Shown in pieces: positions 45,062 through 53,610 of a stretch of DNA of 64,000 nucleotides. The notes under the pieces were generated by a model. It saw nothing but the letters and a program-made list of their open reading frames with translations, was not told where the DNA came from and did not search any database. This DNA is from Prauserella endophytica. Its GTDB lineage: Bacteria; Actinomycetota; Actinomycetes; Mycobacteriales; Pseudonocardiaceae. The DNA is taken from NCBI RefSeq assembly GCF_005146945.1, contig NZ_SWMS01000020.1, positions 1 to 64,000 of the forward strand. The letters run 5' to 3'. Position 1 is the first letter of the stretch; each line of letters opens with the position of its first letter. A program made the position numbers and the translations under genes.

Positions 45062-45860
45062 GCTGGGCGGAGTGACCATCGGCATCACCGCTGAGCGGCG
45101 TGCGGAGGAGTTCATCGGCGCGCTGGAGCGCCACGGTGCGACGGTGTGGCACGCGCCGACGATCAGCATCGTCCCGCTCTCCGGCGACGAGCGGCTCCGG
45201 GCCGCGACGGAGGCCGTGCTGGCCGCGGACGTCGACTTCGCGGCGGTGACGACGGGCGCCGGGTTCCGCGGCTGGTTCTCCGCCGCGGAGCAGTGGGGTC
45301 TCGCCGAGCGACTGCACGGCACCTTGTCGCGGGCGAAGGTCTACGTGCGCGGCCCGAAGGCGAAGGGCGCGGTGCGCGGGCGGGGACTCACCGAGCAGTG
45401 GTCGGCGCCCGGCGAGAGCAACCAAGAGCTCTTCGAGCACGTGCTGGAGCAGGGCGTGCACGGCAAGCGGGTGGCCGTACAGCTGCATGGTCAGCCGTTG
45501 CCGGAGTTCACCGACTCGCTGCGCGAGGCGGGCGCCGAGGTGACCGAGCTGCAGCCGTACCGCTGGCAGTGGCCCGCCGATCTCACACCCGCGCACCGCC
45601 TGATCGACGGCGTGCTGGCGGGGGAGGTCGACGCGCTGGCGTTCACCAGCGCGCCCGCGACGGCGAACCTCCTCGCGCTGGCGCGCGAACGGGGTGTGCA
45701 CGACGAGTTCGTGGCCAGGCTCGGCAAGGACGTCGTGTGCGCCTGCGTCGGCCCGGTGACGGCCGCGCCCTTGACGGCGCTCGACGTGCCGACCCTGCAG
45801 CCCGAACGTCAGCGCCTGGGCGCCCTCGTCAAGCTGCTGGTGGCCGAACTGGCCCGCTGA
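45054..45860 (+). CDS. Uroporphyrinogen-III synthase (HemD) paralogue without DNA-binding domain
   Basis: A 268-residue HemD-family protein, closely similar in layout to residues 1-265 of the fusion at 40642 (both have RGPKAKGAVR, VQLHGxPLPxF, FTSAPA and CxCVGPxTAxPL). It cyclises hydroxymethylbilane to uroporphyrinogen III, the precursor of haem, siroheme and cobalamin. It lies four kilobases from the fused copy and is coupled to a WYL regulator by an eight-base overlap. It may be a recent duplicate. Which copy supplies haem cannot be told from sequence; the canonical hemACDB cluster is not in this window. Confidence 0.87.
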   Translation: MGELGGVTIGITAERRAEEFIGALERHGATVWHAPTISIVPLSGDERLRAATEAVLAADVDFAAVTTGAGFRGWFSAAEQWGLAERLHGTLSRAKVYVRGPKAKGAVRGRGLTEQWSAPGESNQELFEHVLEQGVHGKRVAVQLHGQPLPEFTDSLREAGAEVTELQPYRWQWPADLTPAHRLIDGVLAGEVDALAFTSAPATANLLALARERGVHDEFVARLGKDVVCACVGPVTAAPLTALDVPTLQPERQRLGALVKLLVAELAR

Positions 45861-45885
45861 CCCGCGAGTCCCCCGCTCCAGCCCG

Positions 45886-45924
45886 CGAGTTCTGCGTTCC
45901 CGACGCCGAGTTCTGCGTTCCCGA
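45886..45924. repeat. Two 18-base direct repeats, 21-base period
   Basis: CGAGTTCTGCGTTCCCGA occurs at 45886-45903 and again at 45907-45924. It lies between the convergent hemD paralogue and siderophore-interacting protein genes, with no hairpin potential comparable to families A and B. I recall the motif GAGTTCTGCGTTCCCG from intergenic DNA of related actinomycetes but cannot verify this. Confidence 0.75.
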
Positions 45925-45938
45925 AGGCCGACGGCGGT

Positions 45939-46787
45939 CTAATCCTCCTCGGGAGCAGCGCCGGAGTCGATCTGCCGCAGGCTCTCCCGGCCGGTGTCCT
46001 CCTCGCTGCGACCGATCCGCCAGTAGCCCGTAAACGTGATGGCCCGCTTGTCGACACCCCGTTCGCGCACGAGGTGCCGTCGCGCGAACTTGACCATGCC
46101 CGCCTCGCCCGACACCCATGCGTACGGCCGCCCTGGGGGCAACGTCGCGGTGCGCACGGCGTCGAGCACGGCTTGACCGTGCGGGGAGCCGTCGCGGGTG
46201 ACCCAGTTGATCTCCACGTCGGCGTCGGTGGTGAAGTCCTGCCGGTCGCTCGGGTCGCCGACCTCGATGAACACCCGCGCCGCCGACCCCGACGGCAGCG
46301 CCTCGACGATCGCGCCGATCGCGGGCACAGCCGTCTCGTCGCCGACGAGCAGCTGCCACGACGTGCCCTCCGGCACCGAGTAGAGGCCGTGCGGACCCAG
46401 CAGCGCGACCTGGCCGCCGACCACTGCCCGCTCGGCCCACGCCGACGCCGGACCGCTGTCGCCGTGCAGCACGAAGTCGATGTCGATCTCCCGTGCCTCG
46501 GGCCGGTGCGCCCGCACCGTGTAGGTCCGCATCGGCGGGCGGACGCCGTCGGGCATCGCGAGGTAGGTGCGGTACCACGAGGTGACGTCCGAGGACACGG
46601 GCGGCGGCAGCTGCGGCCGGTCCTCGCCGGGCAGCGGGAAGAAGACCTTGACGTACTGGTCCGGCGCCACGCTCAGGAAGCCGTCCAGTTCGCCGGTGAA
46701 GGTGATCCGGGCCATGTGCGGGGTGAGCCGCCGGATCGCGGTCACCTGGAGCGAGCGGTAGGTCAGCTGAGGCGCGGCCGTCGTCAT
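45939..46787 (-). CDS. Siderophore-interacting protein (FAD-dependent ferric reductase family)
   Basis: A 282-residue protein of the ViuB/SIP family, which reduces ferric siderophores to release iron. RTYTVRAHRPEAREIDIDFVLHGDSGPASAWA holds the flavin-binding RxYTxR motif. LLVGDETAVPAIGAI is the nucleotide region, and AWVSGEAGMVKFARRHL, with TFTGYWRIGRSEED at the end, is characteristic. The ATG at 46787 overlaps an IdeR/DtxR box, so it should be induced by iron starvation and probably has a leaderless mRNA. The upstream alkyltransferase-like gene lies on the same strand 14 bases away. No siderophore synthesis genes are near. Confidence 0.92.
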   Translation of the reverse strand: MTTAAPQLTYRSLQVTAIRRLTPHMARITFTGELDGFLSVAPDQYVKVFFPLPGEDRPQLPPPVSSDVTSWYRTYLAMPDGVRPPMRTYTVRAHRPEAREIDIDFVLHGDSGPASAWAERAVVGGQVALLGPHGLYSVPEGTSWQLLVGDETAVPAIGAIVEALPSGSAARVFIEVGDPSDRQDFTTDADVEINWVTRDGSPHGQAVLDAVRTATLPPGRPYAWVSGEAGMVKFARRHLVRERGVDKRAITFTGYWRIGRSEEDTGRESLRQIDSGAAPEED

Positions 46788-46805
46788 TAGGCAAGGCTAA
46801 CCTAC
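46787..46805. promoter_or_regulatory. IdeR/DtxR iron box overlapping the SIP start codon
   Basis: TTAGGCAAGGCTAACCTAC matches 16 of 19 bases of the DtxR/IdeR consensus TTAGGTTAGGCTAACCTAA. It covers the A of the SIP ATG and the stop codon of the upstream gene. On the minus strand it includes TAGGTT, a -10-like hexamer 11 bases before the ATG. Confidence 0.8.
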
Positions 46806-47092
46806 GACTGGCGCCAGCGGTACCTCTTGAGATCGATCCGCTGCCCGTCGGCGAGCACGCCCTCCGCGCGCAGCAGCTCCAGCTGCCGGTGCACCAGGTG
46901 CGGCGCGGGAGTGCCGTTCGCGCGCAGTACCCGGTGCCAGGGGAGATCGTGCCCGTCCTCGGAGAGGATGCGCCCCACCAGCCGAGGGGTGTTCGCGCCC
47001 GCCGCCGCGGCGACGTCGCCGTAGGTCGACACCGAGCCGGGCGGGATCGCCGCCACGACCTCCCGCACGCGCTCGTGCAGCTCCTCGTCCAT
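46802..47092 (-). CDS. Alkyltransferase-like protein (ATL, MGMT-like DNA-binding)
   Basis: A 96-residue protein resembling the C-terminal half of O6-alkylguanine-DNA alkyltransferase: GSVSTYGDVAAAAG, LVGRILSEDG, then LPWHRVLRANGTPAP. The catalytic Cys of PCHR is Trp here, so it cannot accept alkyl groups. ATL proteins of this type bind alkylated guanine and recruit nucleotide excision repair. The position before AdnA/AdnB matches Rv3204. ATG 47092 gives the usual N-terminus DEELHERVREVV; the start farther up at 47110 is less likely. Its stop lies inside the IdeR box of the next gene. Confidence 0.87.
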   Translation of the reverse strand: MDEELHERVREVVAAIPPGSVSTYGDVAAAAGANTPRLVGRILSEDGHDLPWHRVLRANGTPAPHLVHRQLELLRAEGVLADGQRIDLKRYRWRQS

Positions 47093-47180
47093 AGTGCACA
47101 CTCTAGGCAAATTCCCTGGTCAACTGTGATCTGCCGTGGCGCTGTGCGGTTTCGTCGGTCCGGCGTGGTTCCATCAGATC

Positions 47181-50100
47181 GTGAGCAGGAGTGGACTGAA
47201 CGCGAGGCTCGTGCGCTCGTCGGCTCAGCCTCCCCGGCCACAGGTGTGGGAGGGCGGCGCGGCCGGGCTCATCGAGGCCCCCTCGGGCTTCCGGCGGGTG
47301 CTCGGCGGCCCCGGCACCGGCAAGACCACGCTGCTCGCCACGGTCGCCGCCGAACGCGTCCGGAACGGCGCCGACCCCGAGAGCCTGCTCGTGCTCACGG
47401 CTTCGCGCCGCGCGGCCGACGCCGTCCGCGCCGACATCACCCGCAGGCTCACCGCCGATCCCGAGCACAGCGGCCGCACGATCCGCGAGCCGCTCGTGCG
47501 CACCGTGCACTCCTACGCCTTCGCGGTGCTGCGCCTGCAGGCCGGGCTCCAGGACCTGCCCGCGCCGCGCCTGCTCTCCGGTCCCGAGCAGGACGTCGTG
47601 GTGCGTGAGCTGCTCGCGGGTGACCTCGAACGCGGCGCCGGCTACTGGCCAGAGACCCTGCGCCCCGCCCTGCTCGTGCCCGGCTTCGCCGAGGAGCTGC
47701 GGGACCTCCTGCTGCGCGCCGCCGAACGCGGCCTCGGCCCGGAGGACCTGGTCAAGCTCGGCCGCCAGCACCAGCGTGAGGCGTGGGTCGCGGCCGGGAC
47801 GTTCTGGCGGCAGTACGAGGAGGTCACACTCCTGCTCGGCTCGGGAGGCAACGCGCTCGGCCAGCCCGGCGCGCCCGCGCTGGACGCCGCCGAGCTGGTG
47901 GCGAGCGCGCTCGTGGAACTGGAGGGCGACCCCGAGCTGCTGGCCCGCGAGCAGCGGCGCATCCGGTACCTCTTCGTGGACGATGCCCAGCATCTCGATC
48001 CGCTGCAGTTCCGGCTCGTGCGGCTGCTCGGCGGCGCGGCCGACGACTTCGTGGTCGCAGGGGACCCCGACCAGTCCGTGTTCTCGTTCCGCGGCGCAGA
48101 TCCACGCCTGCTCGCCGGACTCGACGACGGCGACCGCACGATCACGCTCACCCGCAGCCACCGGATGACCGAGGAGGTGCACGCCGCCGTCTCGCGCGTG
48201 GCCGCGAACCTGCCGGGCGCGCGCCGCCCGGTGCAGCCCGCGAGCGACGACGAGGGCGTGGTGCGCGCCAAGCTGCTGCCGACCCCGGCCGCGGAGGCGA
48301 GCTGGGTGGCCGACCAGCTGCGGCGCGCGCACCTGATCGACGAGATCCCGTGGTCGGAGATGGCCGTGCTCGTCCGCTCGCCGTCGCGCTCGTTCCCCGT
48401 GCTGCAGCGCGCGCTCGGCGCCGCGGGTGTGCCGATCGCCTCGGCCACCGAGGAGCTGCCGCTCGCCCGCCAGCCGGGGGTGCGCCCGCTGCTGGCGGTG
48501 CTGCGCCTGGCCACCGAGCCCGACGCGCTCGACGTCGACGTCGCCGAGATGCTGCTCTCCTCGCCACTCGGCGGGGCCGACCCGCTCGCGCTGCGCCGCC
48601 TGCGCCGGGGGCTGCGCAGGCTGGAGCTGGCCGCGGGCGGGGAGCGCTCCAGTGACGAGCTGCTCGTGGAGGCGTTGCGGGACAACGACATTCTCGCCGG
48701 ACTCGCCGACGCCGAGGCCGCGCCGGTGCGCCGTGTCGGGGGGCTGCTCGCCACCGCGCGCGACTGCGTGAGCAGGGGACTCGGCGTGGAGGACGTGCTG
48801 TGGCAGGTGTGGCAGGTCAGCAAGCTGGAGGGCAGGCTGCTCCGTCAGATCGCGCGTGGCGGTTCGCTCGCCGCGCAGGCCGACCGCGACCTGGACGCCG
48901 TCGTTGCCCTCTTCCACGCCGCGGGTCGCTATGTCGACAGGCTGCCCAAGGCGAGCGTCGCCGGATTCGCCGAGTATCTGACCTCGCAGCACATCGCGGG
49001 CGACAGCCTGGCGCCGACGGCCGCGCGGGGCAAGGGTGTCTCCCTGCTCACGGCGCACGGTGCTGCCGGTCGGGAGTGGACGGTCGTCGCCGTCGTCGGC
49101 GCGCAGGAGGGCAGCTGGCCGGACCTGCGCCTGCGGGGCACACTGCTGGGCGTCGAGCGGCTCGTCGATCTGCTGTCCGGTGTGGATGGTGAGCATCTCT
49201 CGGCGACGGCGCCGCTACTGGCCGAGGAGCGCAGGCTCTTCTACGTCGCGGCGAGCCGGGCGAGCCGCGTGCTGCTGGTCAGTGCCGTGCAGGGGGAGGA
49301 CGAGCAGCCGTCGCGGTTCGTGGACGAGCTGATCGACGAGGGCGGCGACGACCCTGGTCCCGACGTCCGCCGCTACACGCGCGAGCGCTCGCTCGTGCTC
49401 GCCGAACTGGTCGGCGAGCTGCGGTCCGTGGCCTGCGACTCCGACGCCGAGCCGCGCAGGCGGGAGATCGCCGTCCGGCAGCTCGCCCGGCTCGCGCGCG
49501 CCGGGGTGCCCGGCGCCCATCCGGACCAGTGGTACGGCCTGCACGGGCCGAGCACGGAGGAGCCGCTGCGGCCAGCCGACGCGCTCATCCGCGTCTCACC
49601 GTCCACTGTGGACGTGCTTGCGAAGTGCCCGCTGCGCTGGCTGCTCGAGCGGCACGGCGGCAGCGATCCGGCGCAGCTGGCCGCCGTCACGGGCACGCTC
49701 GTGCACGCGCTCGCGCAGGCCGCGGCGAGCGGTGCCGACGACGAGCAGCTCAAGGCGGAGCTGGACGCCGCGTGGGCCAAGGTCGACGCGGGAGCGCCGT
49801 GGTTCTCGCGGCGGGAACGCCGCCGTGTCGAGCAGATGGTGCAGAACTTCCTGGCCTGGCTCCGCAACAGCCGGGGCGAGCTGACCCAGCTCGCGGTGGA
49901 GCAGGACATGGAGGTGGAGCTGCCCGCGGGTGCCGACGAGCTGCGGGTCAAGCTCGCGGGCCGCGTCGACCGGTTGGAGGTCGACAACCAGGGCAGGCCC
50001 GTGATCATCGATGTCAAGACCAGCAAGACGCCGGTGAGCGCCGCCGACGCGGAGAAGCACCCGCAGCTCGCTGCCTACCAGCTGGCGCTGCTGCTGGGCG

Positions 50101-50363
50101 CGTTCGCGGAGCACGGCGGCACCACGGGCGGTGCGAAGCTCGTCTACGTCGCCAAGGCGCACAACAAGACCGGCGCCTCCCAGCGCTCGCAGCCGCCGCT
50201 CGACGAGGACGGCGGCAGGCAGTGGCTCGAGCTGGTGCGCCAGGCCGCCGCGGCGACGGCTGGTCCGGAGTACGCGGCGCAGGAGAACGCGGACTGCGAC
50301 CGCTGCCCCGGCCGTTCGTCGTGCCCGCTGCGGCCCGAGGGCAGGCAGGTGACCGGGCCATGA
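47181..50363 (+). CDS. adnA: AdnA, helicase-nuclease subunit of the AdnAB recombination complex
   Basis: About 1060 residues. An N-terminal UvrD/PcrA-like motor has Walker A RVLGGPGTGKTTL, LFVDDAQHLDPLQF (motif II in place of DExQ) and VAGDPDQSVFSFRGA. The C-terminal RecB-like nuclease has GRVDRLEVDNQGRPVIIDVKTSK. Four Cys (AKCPLRW ... DCDRCPGRSSC) flank it in the Fe-S pattern of AddB. AdnAB resects double-strand breaks in mycobacteria, with AdnB as the main motor. The altered motif II (DDAQ) agrees with a weak AdnA motor. GTG 47181 is a working start; 47136 is possible. A 14-codon frame links it to adnB. Confidence 0.92.
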   Translation: MSRSGLNARLVRSSAQPPRPQVWEGGAAGLIEAPSGFRRVLGGPGTGKTTLLATVAAERVRNGADPESLLVLTASRRAADAVRADITRRLTADPEHSGRTIREPLVRTVHSYAFAVLRLQAGLQDLPAPRLLSGPEQDVVVRELLAGDLERGAGYWPETLRPALLVPGFAEELRDLLLRAAERGLGPEDLVKLGRQHQREAWVAAGTFWRQYEEVTLLLGSGGNALGQPGAPALDAAELVASALVELEGDPELLAREQRRIRYLFVDDAQHLDPLQFRLVRLLGGAADDFVVAGDPDQSVFSFRGADPRLLAGLDDGDRTITLTRSHRMTEEVHAAVSRVAANLPGARRPVQPASDDEGVVRAKLLPTPAAEASWVADQLRRAHLIDEIPWSEMAVLVRSPSRSFPVLQRALGAAGVPIASATEELPLARQPGVRPLLAVLRLATEPDALDVDVAEMLLSSPLGGADPLALRRLRRGLRRLELAAGGERSSDELLVEALRDNDILAGLADAEAAPVRRVGGLLATARDCVSRGLGVEDVLWQVWQVSKLEGRLLRQIARGGSLAAQADRDLDAVVALFHAAGRYVDRLPKASVAGFAEYLTSQHIAGDSLAPTAARGKGVSLLTAHGAAGREWTVVAVVGAQEGSWPDLRLRGTLLGVERLVDLLSGVDGEHLSATAPLLAEERRLFYVAASRASRVLLVSAVQGEDEQPSRFVDELIDEGGDDPGPDVRRYTRERSLVLAELVGELRSVACDSDAEPRRREIAVRQLARLARAGVPGAHPDQWYGLHGPSTEEPLRPADALIRVSPSTVDVLAKCPLRWLLERHGGSDPAQLAAVTGTLVHALAQAAASGADDEQLKAELDAAWAKVDAGAPWFSRRERRRVEQMVQNFLAWLRNSRGELTQLAVEQDMEVELPAGADELRVKLAGRVDRLEVDNQGRPVIIDVKTSKTPVSAADAEKHPQLAAYQLALLLGAFAEHGGTTGGAKLVYVAKAHNKTGASQRSQPPLDEDGGRQWLELVRQAAAATAGPEYAAQENADCDRCPGRSSCPLRPEGRQVTGP

Positions 50364-50401
50364 GGCGCGCCGACGTGCTTTCTCCCGCGGAGGCGCCATG
50401 A
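50360..50401 (+). CDS. 14-codon bridging ORF between adnA and adnB
   Basis: An ATG at 50360 overlaps the adnA stop (ATGA), and the frame ends in a TGA that overlaps the adnB ATG (ATGA). It encodes 13 residues (MRRADVLSPAEAP). It would let ribosomes ending adnA restart and be delivered to the adnB start, where GCGGAGG also lies. It may be chance, because the gap is short. Confidence 0.3.
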   Translation: MRRADVLSPAEAP

Positions 50402-53400
50402 GCCTCGTGGATCCCGCCGAGATCGCCCACGCGCTCGGCCTGCATCCGCCCACGCCCGAGCAGGCCGCCGTGATCGCGTCGCCCGCCGAGCCCGCGCTCG
50501 TGGTCGCGGGTGCCGGTGCGGGCAAGACCGAGACGATGGCGGCGCGCGTCGTGTGGCTCGTCGCCAACGGTCTCGTGACGCCGGAACGCGTGCTGGGGCT
50601 GACGTTCACGCGCAAGGCCGCGCGGCAGCTCGCCGACCGCGTGCGCGCCCGCCTGCGCCGCCTCGCCGGGTCCGGCCTGCTCGACCGGCTCGATCCCGGC
50701 GGCGAGCGGCGAATGGCCGTGCTCACCGGCGAGCCCACCGTGCTCACCTACCATGCCTACGCGGGCCGCCTGCTCGGCGAGCACGGGCTGCGGCTGCCCG
50801 TGCAGCCCGGCGTGCGCATGCTGTCGGAGACGGCGTCGTGGCAGCTCGCGCACCGCGTGGTGTCCACGTGGGACAGTGACCTGGACACCGACCGCGTGCC
50901 GCCATCGGTCACCGCGCAGCTGCTCGGCCTCGCCGGGGAGCTGGGGGAGCACCTGGTGGACCCGGAGCAGCTGCGGGCCTACACGGCATGGCTCTGCCGG
51001 ATCGTCGAGAACGCGCCGAGGGCCAAGGGGCAGCGGGAGGCGTTGCCGGTCGCGCTCAACGACATTTTGGTGGCCCAACGGTTCCGGCTCGAGCTGCTGC
51101 CGCTGATCGAGGCGTACGAGCAGCGCAAACGCGCCGACGGCGCACTCGACTTCGCCGACCAGATGTCGCTCGCGGCCACGCTCGCCGAGTCGCAGCCCGA
51201 GGTCGTCGCGGGGGAGCGCGATCGCTACGGCGCGGTGTTGCTCGACGAGTACCAGGACACCGGGCACGCCCAGCGTGTGCTGCTGCGGTCGCTGTTCGGC
51301 GGCACGGACCCGATGCCGGTGACGGCCGTCGGCGACCCCGCGCAGGCGATCTACGGCTGGCGCGGGGCGAGCGCGGCCAACCTGCCCCGCTTCACCACGG
51401 ACTTCCCCCGGCGCGGCAAGGAAGGTCTGCTGCCCGCGCGCGAGTACGGGATGCTGACGAGCTTCCGCAACCCGCCGGAGGTGCTCACACTCGCCAACGC
51501 CGTCGCCGAGCCCTTGCGCGCGCAGGGCCTCGGCGTGCAGCGCCTGCGGGCCCGCGACGGCGCCGGCCCCGCCGACGTGCGGTGCGCGCTGCTGCCCGAC
51601 GTTCGGGCCGAACGCGACTGGCTCGCCGGCGAGCTGGCCTCGGTGTGGTTCGCCGAGCGCGAGGAGACGGGCACGCCGCCCACGGCCGCGGTGCTCGTGC
51701 GCAGGAGGGCCGACATGGCCCCGGTCGCCGCGGCACTGCGGGCGCGGGGGCTGCCGGTGGAGGTCGTCGGTCTCGGCGGGCTGCTCGACGAGCCCGAGGT
51801 GGCCGACCTCGTCGCGACCCTGCGGGTGCTGGCCGAGCCGTTGTCGGGCACCGCCGCCGCCCGGTTGCTCACCGGCGCGCGCTGGCGGCTCGCGGCCGCC
51901 GACCTCGGCGCGCTGTGGCGGCGGGCGGGAGAGCTGTCGGCCGACGACGACGTGCTCGTCGCCGAGCGCGCCGAGCAGGCCGGGCTGGTGGACGCGATCG
52001 ACGACCCCGGCGACCCGGCCCGCTACTCCGAGGAGGGCTACGCCCGGATTCGCAGGCTCAGCAGGGAACTCTGGGCGCTGCGGCGCAGACTCGACCAGCC
52101 GCTGCCGGAGCTGGTGGCCGACGTCGAGCGCACGATGCTGCTCGACGTCGAGGCGCTGGCGAGGCCGGGCAGCGCGGGGCGTGCGCACCTGGACGCGTTC
52201 GCCGACGTGGTCACCGAGTACGCCGAGCACGCGCCCACCGGCACCCTCTTGTCCTTTGTGGACTACCTCGCGACGGCGGAGCACGCGGAGGACGGTCTGC
52301 CGCCCGGTGAGGTCGAGGTGGTGGCCGACCGCGTGCAGGTGCTCACCGCGCACTCCGCGAAGGGCCTGGAGTGGCGGGTCGTGGCGGTGCCGCACCTGGT
52401 GCAGGACACCTTCCCCGGCAAACGGCGCTCGTCGTCGTGGTTGCGGACCGTGCCCGAGCTGCCCGCCGCGCTGCGTGGCGACGCACAGGACCTGCCCGAG
52501 CTTCGGCTGCACGGCGACGAGAACCGCAAGGAGGTGCTCGACGCCTGCGCCGACCACGAGGAGCGGTTCGCCGCGCGGCACGCCGAGGAGGAGCGGCGGC
52601 TCTGCTACGTCGCGCTGACCAGGGCCGAGCACTGTCTGCTCGCCTCCGGCCACTGGTGGAACGAGAGCAGCGCGCGGCCGAAGGGGCCCTCGGAGTTCCT
52701 CACCGAGATCGCCGACGTGCTCAGAGCGGAGGAAGGCGTCGGCACGGTCGTGCACTGGGCCGAGCCGCCCGGCGAGGACGAGGACAACCCGCTGGTGACG
52801 GCGTCGCGCTCCGCGAGCTGGCCGGTGGACCCACTGGGCGAACGGCGCGCGGCCGTGCGTGAGGGTGCCGACCTGGTGCTCGCCGCACTGGAGGAGCTGG
52901 ACCTGCCCATCGCGGACGACGACCCGGACGGGTGGATCGCCGACACCGACGTGCTGCTCGCGGAACGGGAGCGCGCGTCGGGCGACGGCGACCAGGTGAC
53001 CCTGCCGGGTCAGCTCTCGGTGAGTCAGCTCGTGGAACTCGCCGGCGAGCCCGAGGCGCTCGCACGCAGGCTGCGCAGGCCGCTGCCGTTCCCGCCCAAC
53101 GCCTTCGCCCGCAGGGGCACCGCCTTCCACGGCTGGCTCGAGCGGCGGTTCGCCGGGGAGCGGCTCCTGGAGCTGGAGGACCTGCCCGGCGCCGCCGACT
53201 TCGGCGAGGCGAGTGACGCCGAGCTGGAGGCGCTGCAGGAGGCGTTCGAGCGAAGCGCGTGGGCGCACCGCACGCCTCACGAGGTGGAGGTGCCGTTCTC
53301 CACCGACATCGACGGGGTCACCGTGCGCGGGCGGATGGACGCCGTGTTCGCCGACGACGACGGCGGCTGGACCGTCGTGGACTGGAAGACGGGCACGGTG

Positions 53401-53601
53401 CCCGAGGACGGCAAGCTGCCCGCACTGTCGGTGCAGCTCGCGGCGTACCGGCTGGCGTGGGCGGGCCTGTCGGGCGCCCCGCTGGAGAAGGTTCGGGCCG
53501 CGTTCCACTACGTGCGGCCCGACCGGACGGTGCGGCCGGTGGATCTGCTCGACGCGGACGGGTTGCGCGAGCTACTGCGCGGAGTCCCGGGAAGCGGTTA
53601 A
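50398..53601 (+). CDS. adnB: AdnB, motor-nuclease subunit of the AdnAB recombination complex
   Basis: A 1067-residue UvrD/RecB-type protein. Motor motifs: VAGAGAGKTETMAARV (Walker A), TFTRKAARQLADRV, DEYQDTGHAQR (Walker B, DExQ), VGDPAQAIYGWRGA, TSFRNPPEVL and VLTAHSAKGLEWRVV. The C-terminal nuclease has GRMDAVFADDDGGWTVVDWKTGTVP with the D and DxK active residues. It pairs with AdnA for end resection in homologous recombination or single-strand annealing, doing the job of RecBCD/AddAB. The order ATL-AdnA-AdnB-K+ channel equals Rv3204-Rv3202c-Rv3201c-Rv3200c (with Rv3203 missing here). Confidence 0.94.
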   Translation: MSLVDPAEIAHALGLHPPTPEQAAVIASPAEPALVVAGAGAGKTETMAARVVWLVANGLVTPERVLGLTFTRKAARQLADRVRARLRRLAGSGLLDRLDPGGERRMAVLTGEPTVLTYHAYAGRLLGEHGLRLPVQPGVRMLSETASWQLAHRVVSTWDSDLDTDRVPPSVTAQLLGLAGELGEHLVDPEQLRAYTAWLCRIVENAPRAKGQREALPVALNDILVAQRFRLELLPLIEAYEQRKRADGALDFADQMSLAATLAESQPEVVAGERDRYGAVLLDEYQDTGHAQRVLLRSLFGGTDPMPVTAVGDPAQAIYGWRGASAANLPRFTTDFPRRGKEGLLPAREYGMLTSFRNPPEVLTLANAVAEPLRAQGLGVQRLRARDGAGPADVRCALLPDVRAERDWLAGELASVWFAEREETGTPPTAAVLVRRRADMAPVAAALRARGLPVEVVGLGGLLDEPEVADLVATLRVLAEPLSGTAAARLLTGARWRLAAADLGALWRRAGELSADDDVLVAERAEQAGLVDAIDDPGDPARYSEEGYARIRRLSRELWALRRRLDQPLPELVADVERTMLLDVEALARPGSAGRAHLDAFADVVTEYAEHAPTGTLLSFVDYLATAEHAEDGLPPGEVEVVADRVQVLTAHSAKGLEWRVVAVPHLVQDTFPGKRRSSSWLRTVPELPAALRGDAQDLPELRLHGDENRKEVLDACADHEERFAARHAEEERRLCYVALTRAEHCLLASGHWWNESSARPKGPSEFLTEIADVLRAEEGVGTVVHWAEPPGEDEDNPLVTASRSASWPVDPLGERRAAVREGADLVLAALEELDLPIADDDPDGWIADTDVLLAERERASGDGDQVTLPGQLSVSQLVELAGEPEALARRLRRPLPFPPNAFARRGTAFHGWLERRFAGERLLELEDLPGAADFGEASDAELEALQEAFERSAWAHRTPHEVEVPFSTDIDGVTVRGRMDAVFADDDGGWTVVDWKTGTVPEDGKLPALSVQLAAYRLAWAGLSGAPLEKVRAAFHYVRPDRTVRPVDLLDADGLRELLRGVPGSG

Positions 53602-53610
53602 GGTTCGCGC

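Noticed and set aside
50014-53508. A 1164-codon open frame opposite adnB
   Set aside because: Same bias effect; adnB has complete helicase and nuclease motifs on the other strand.
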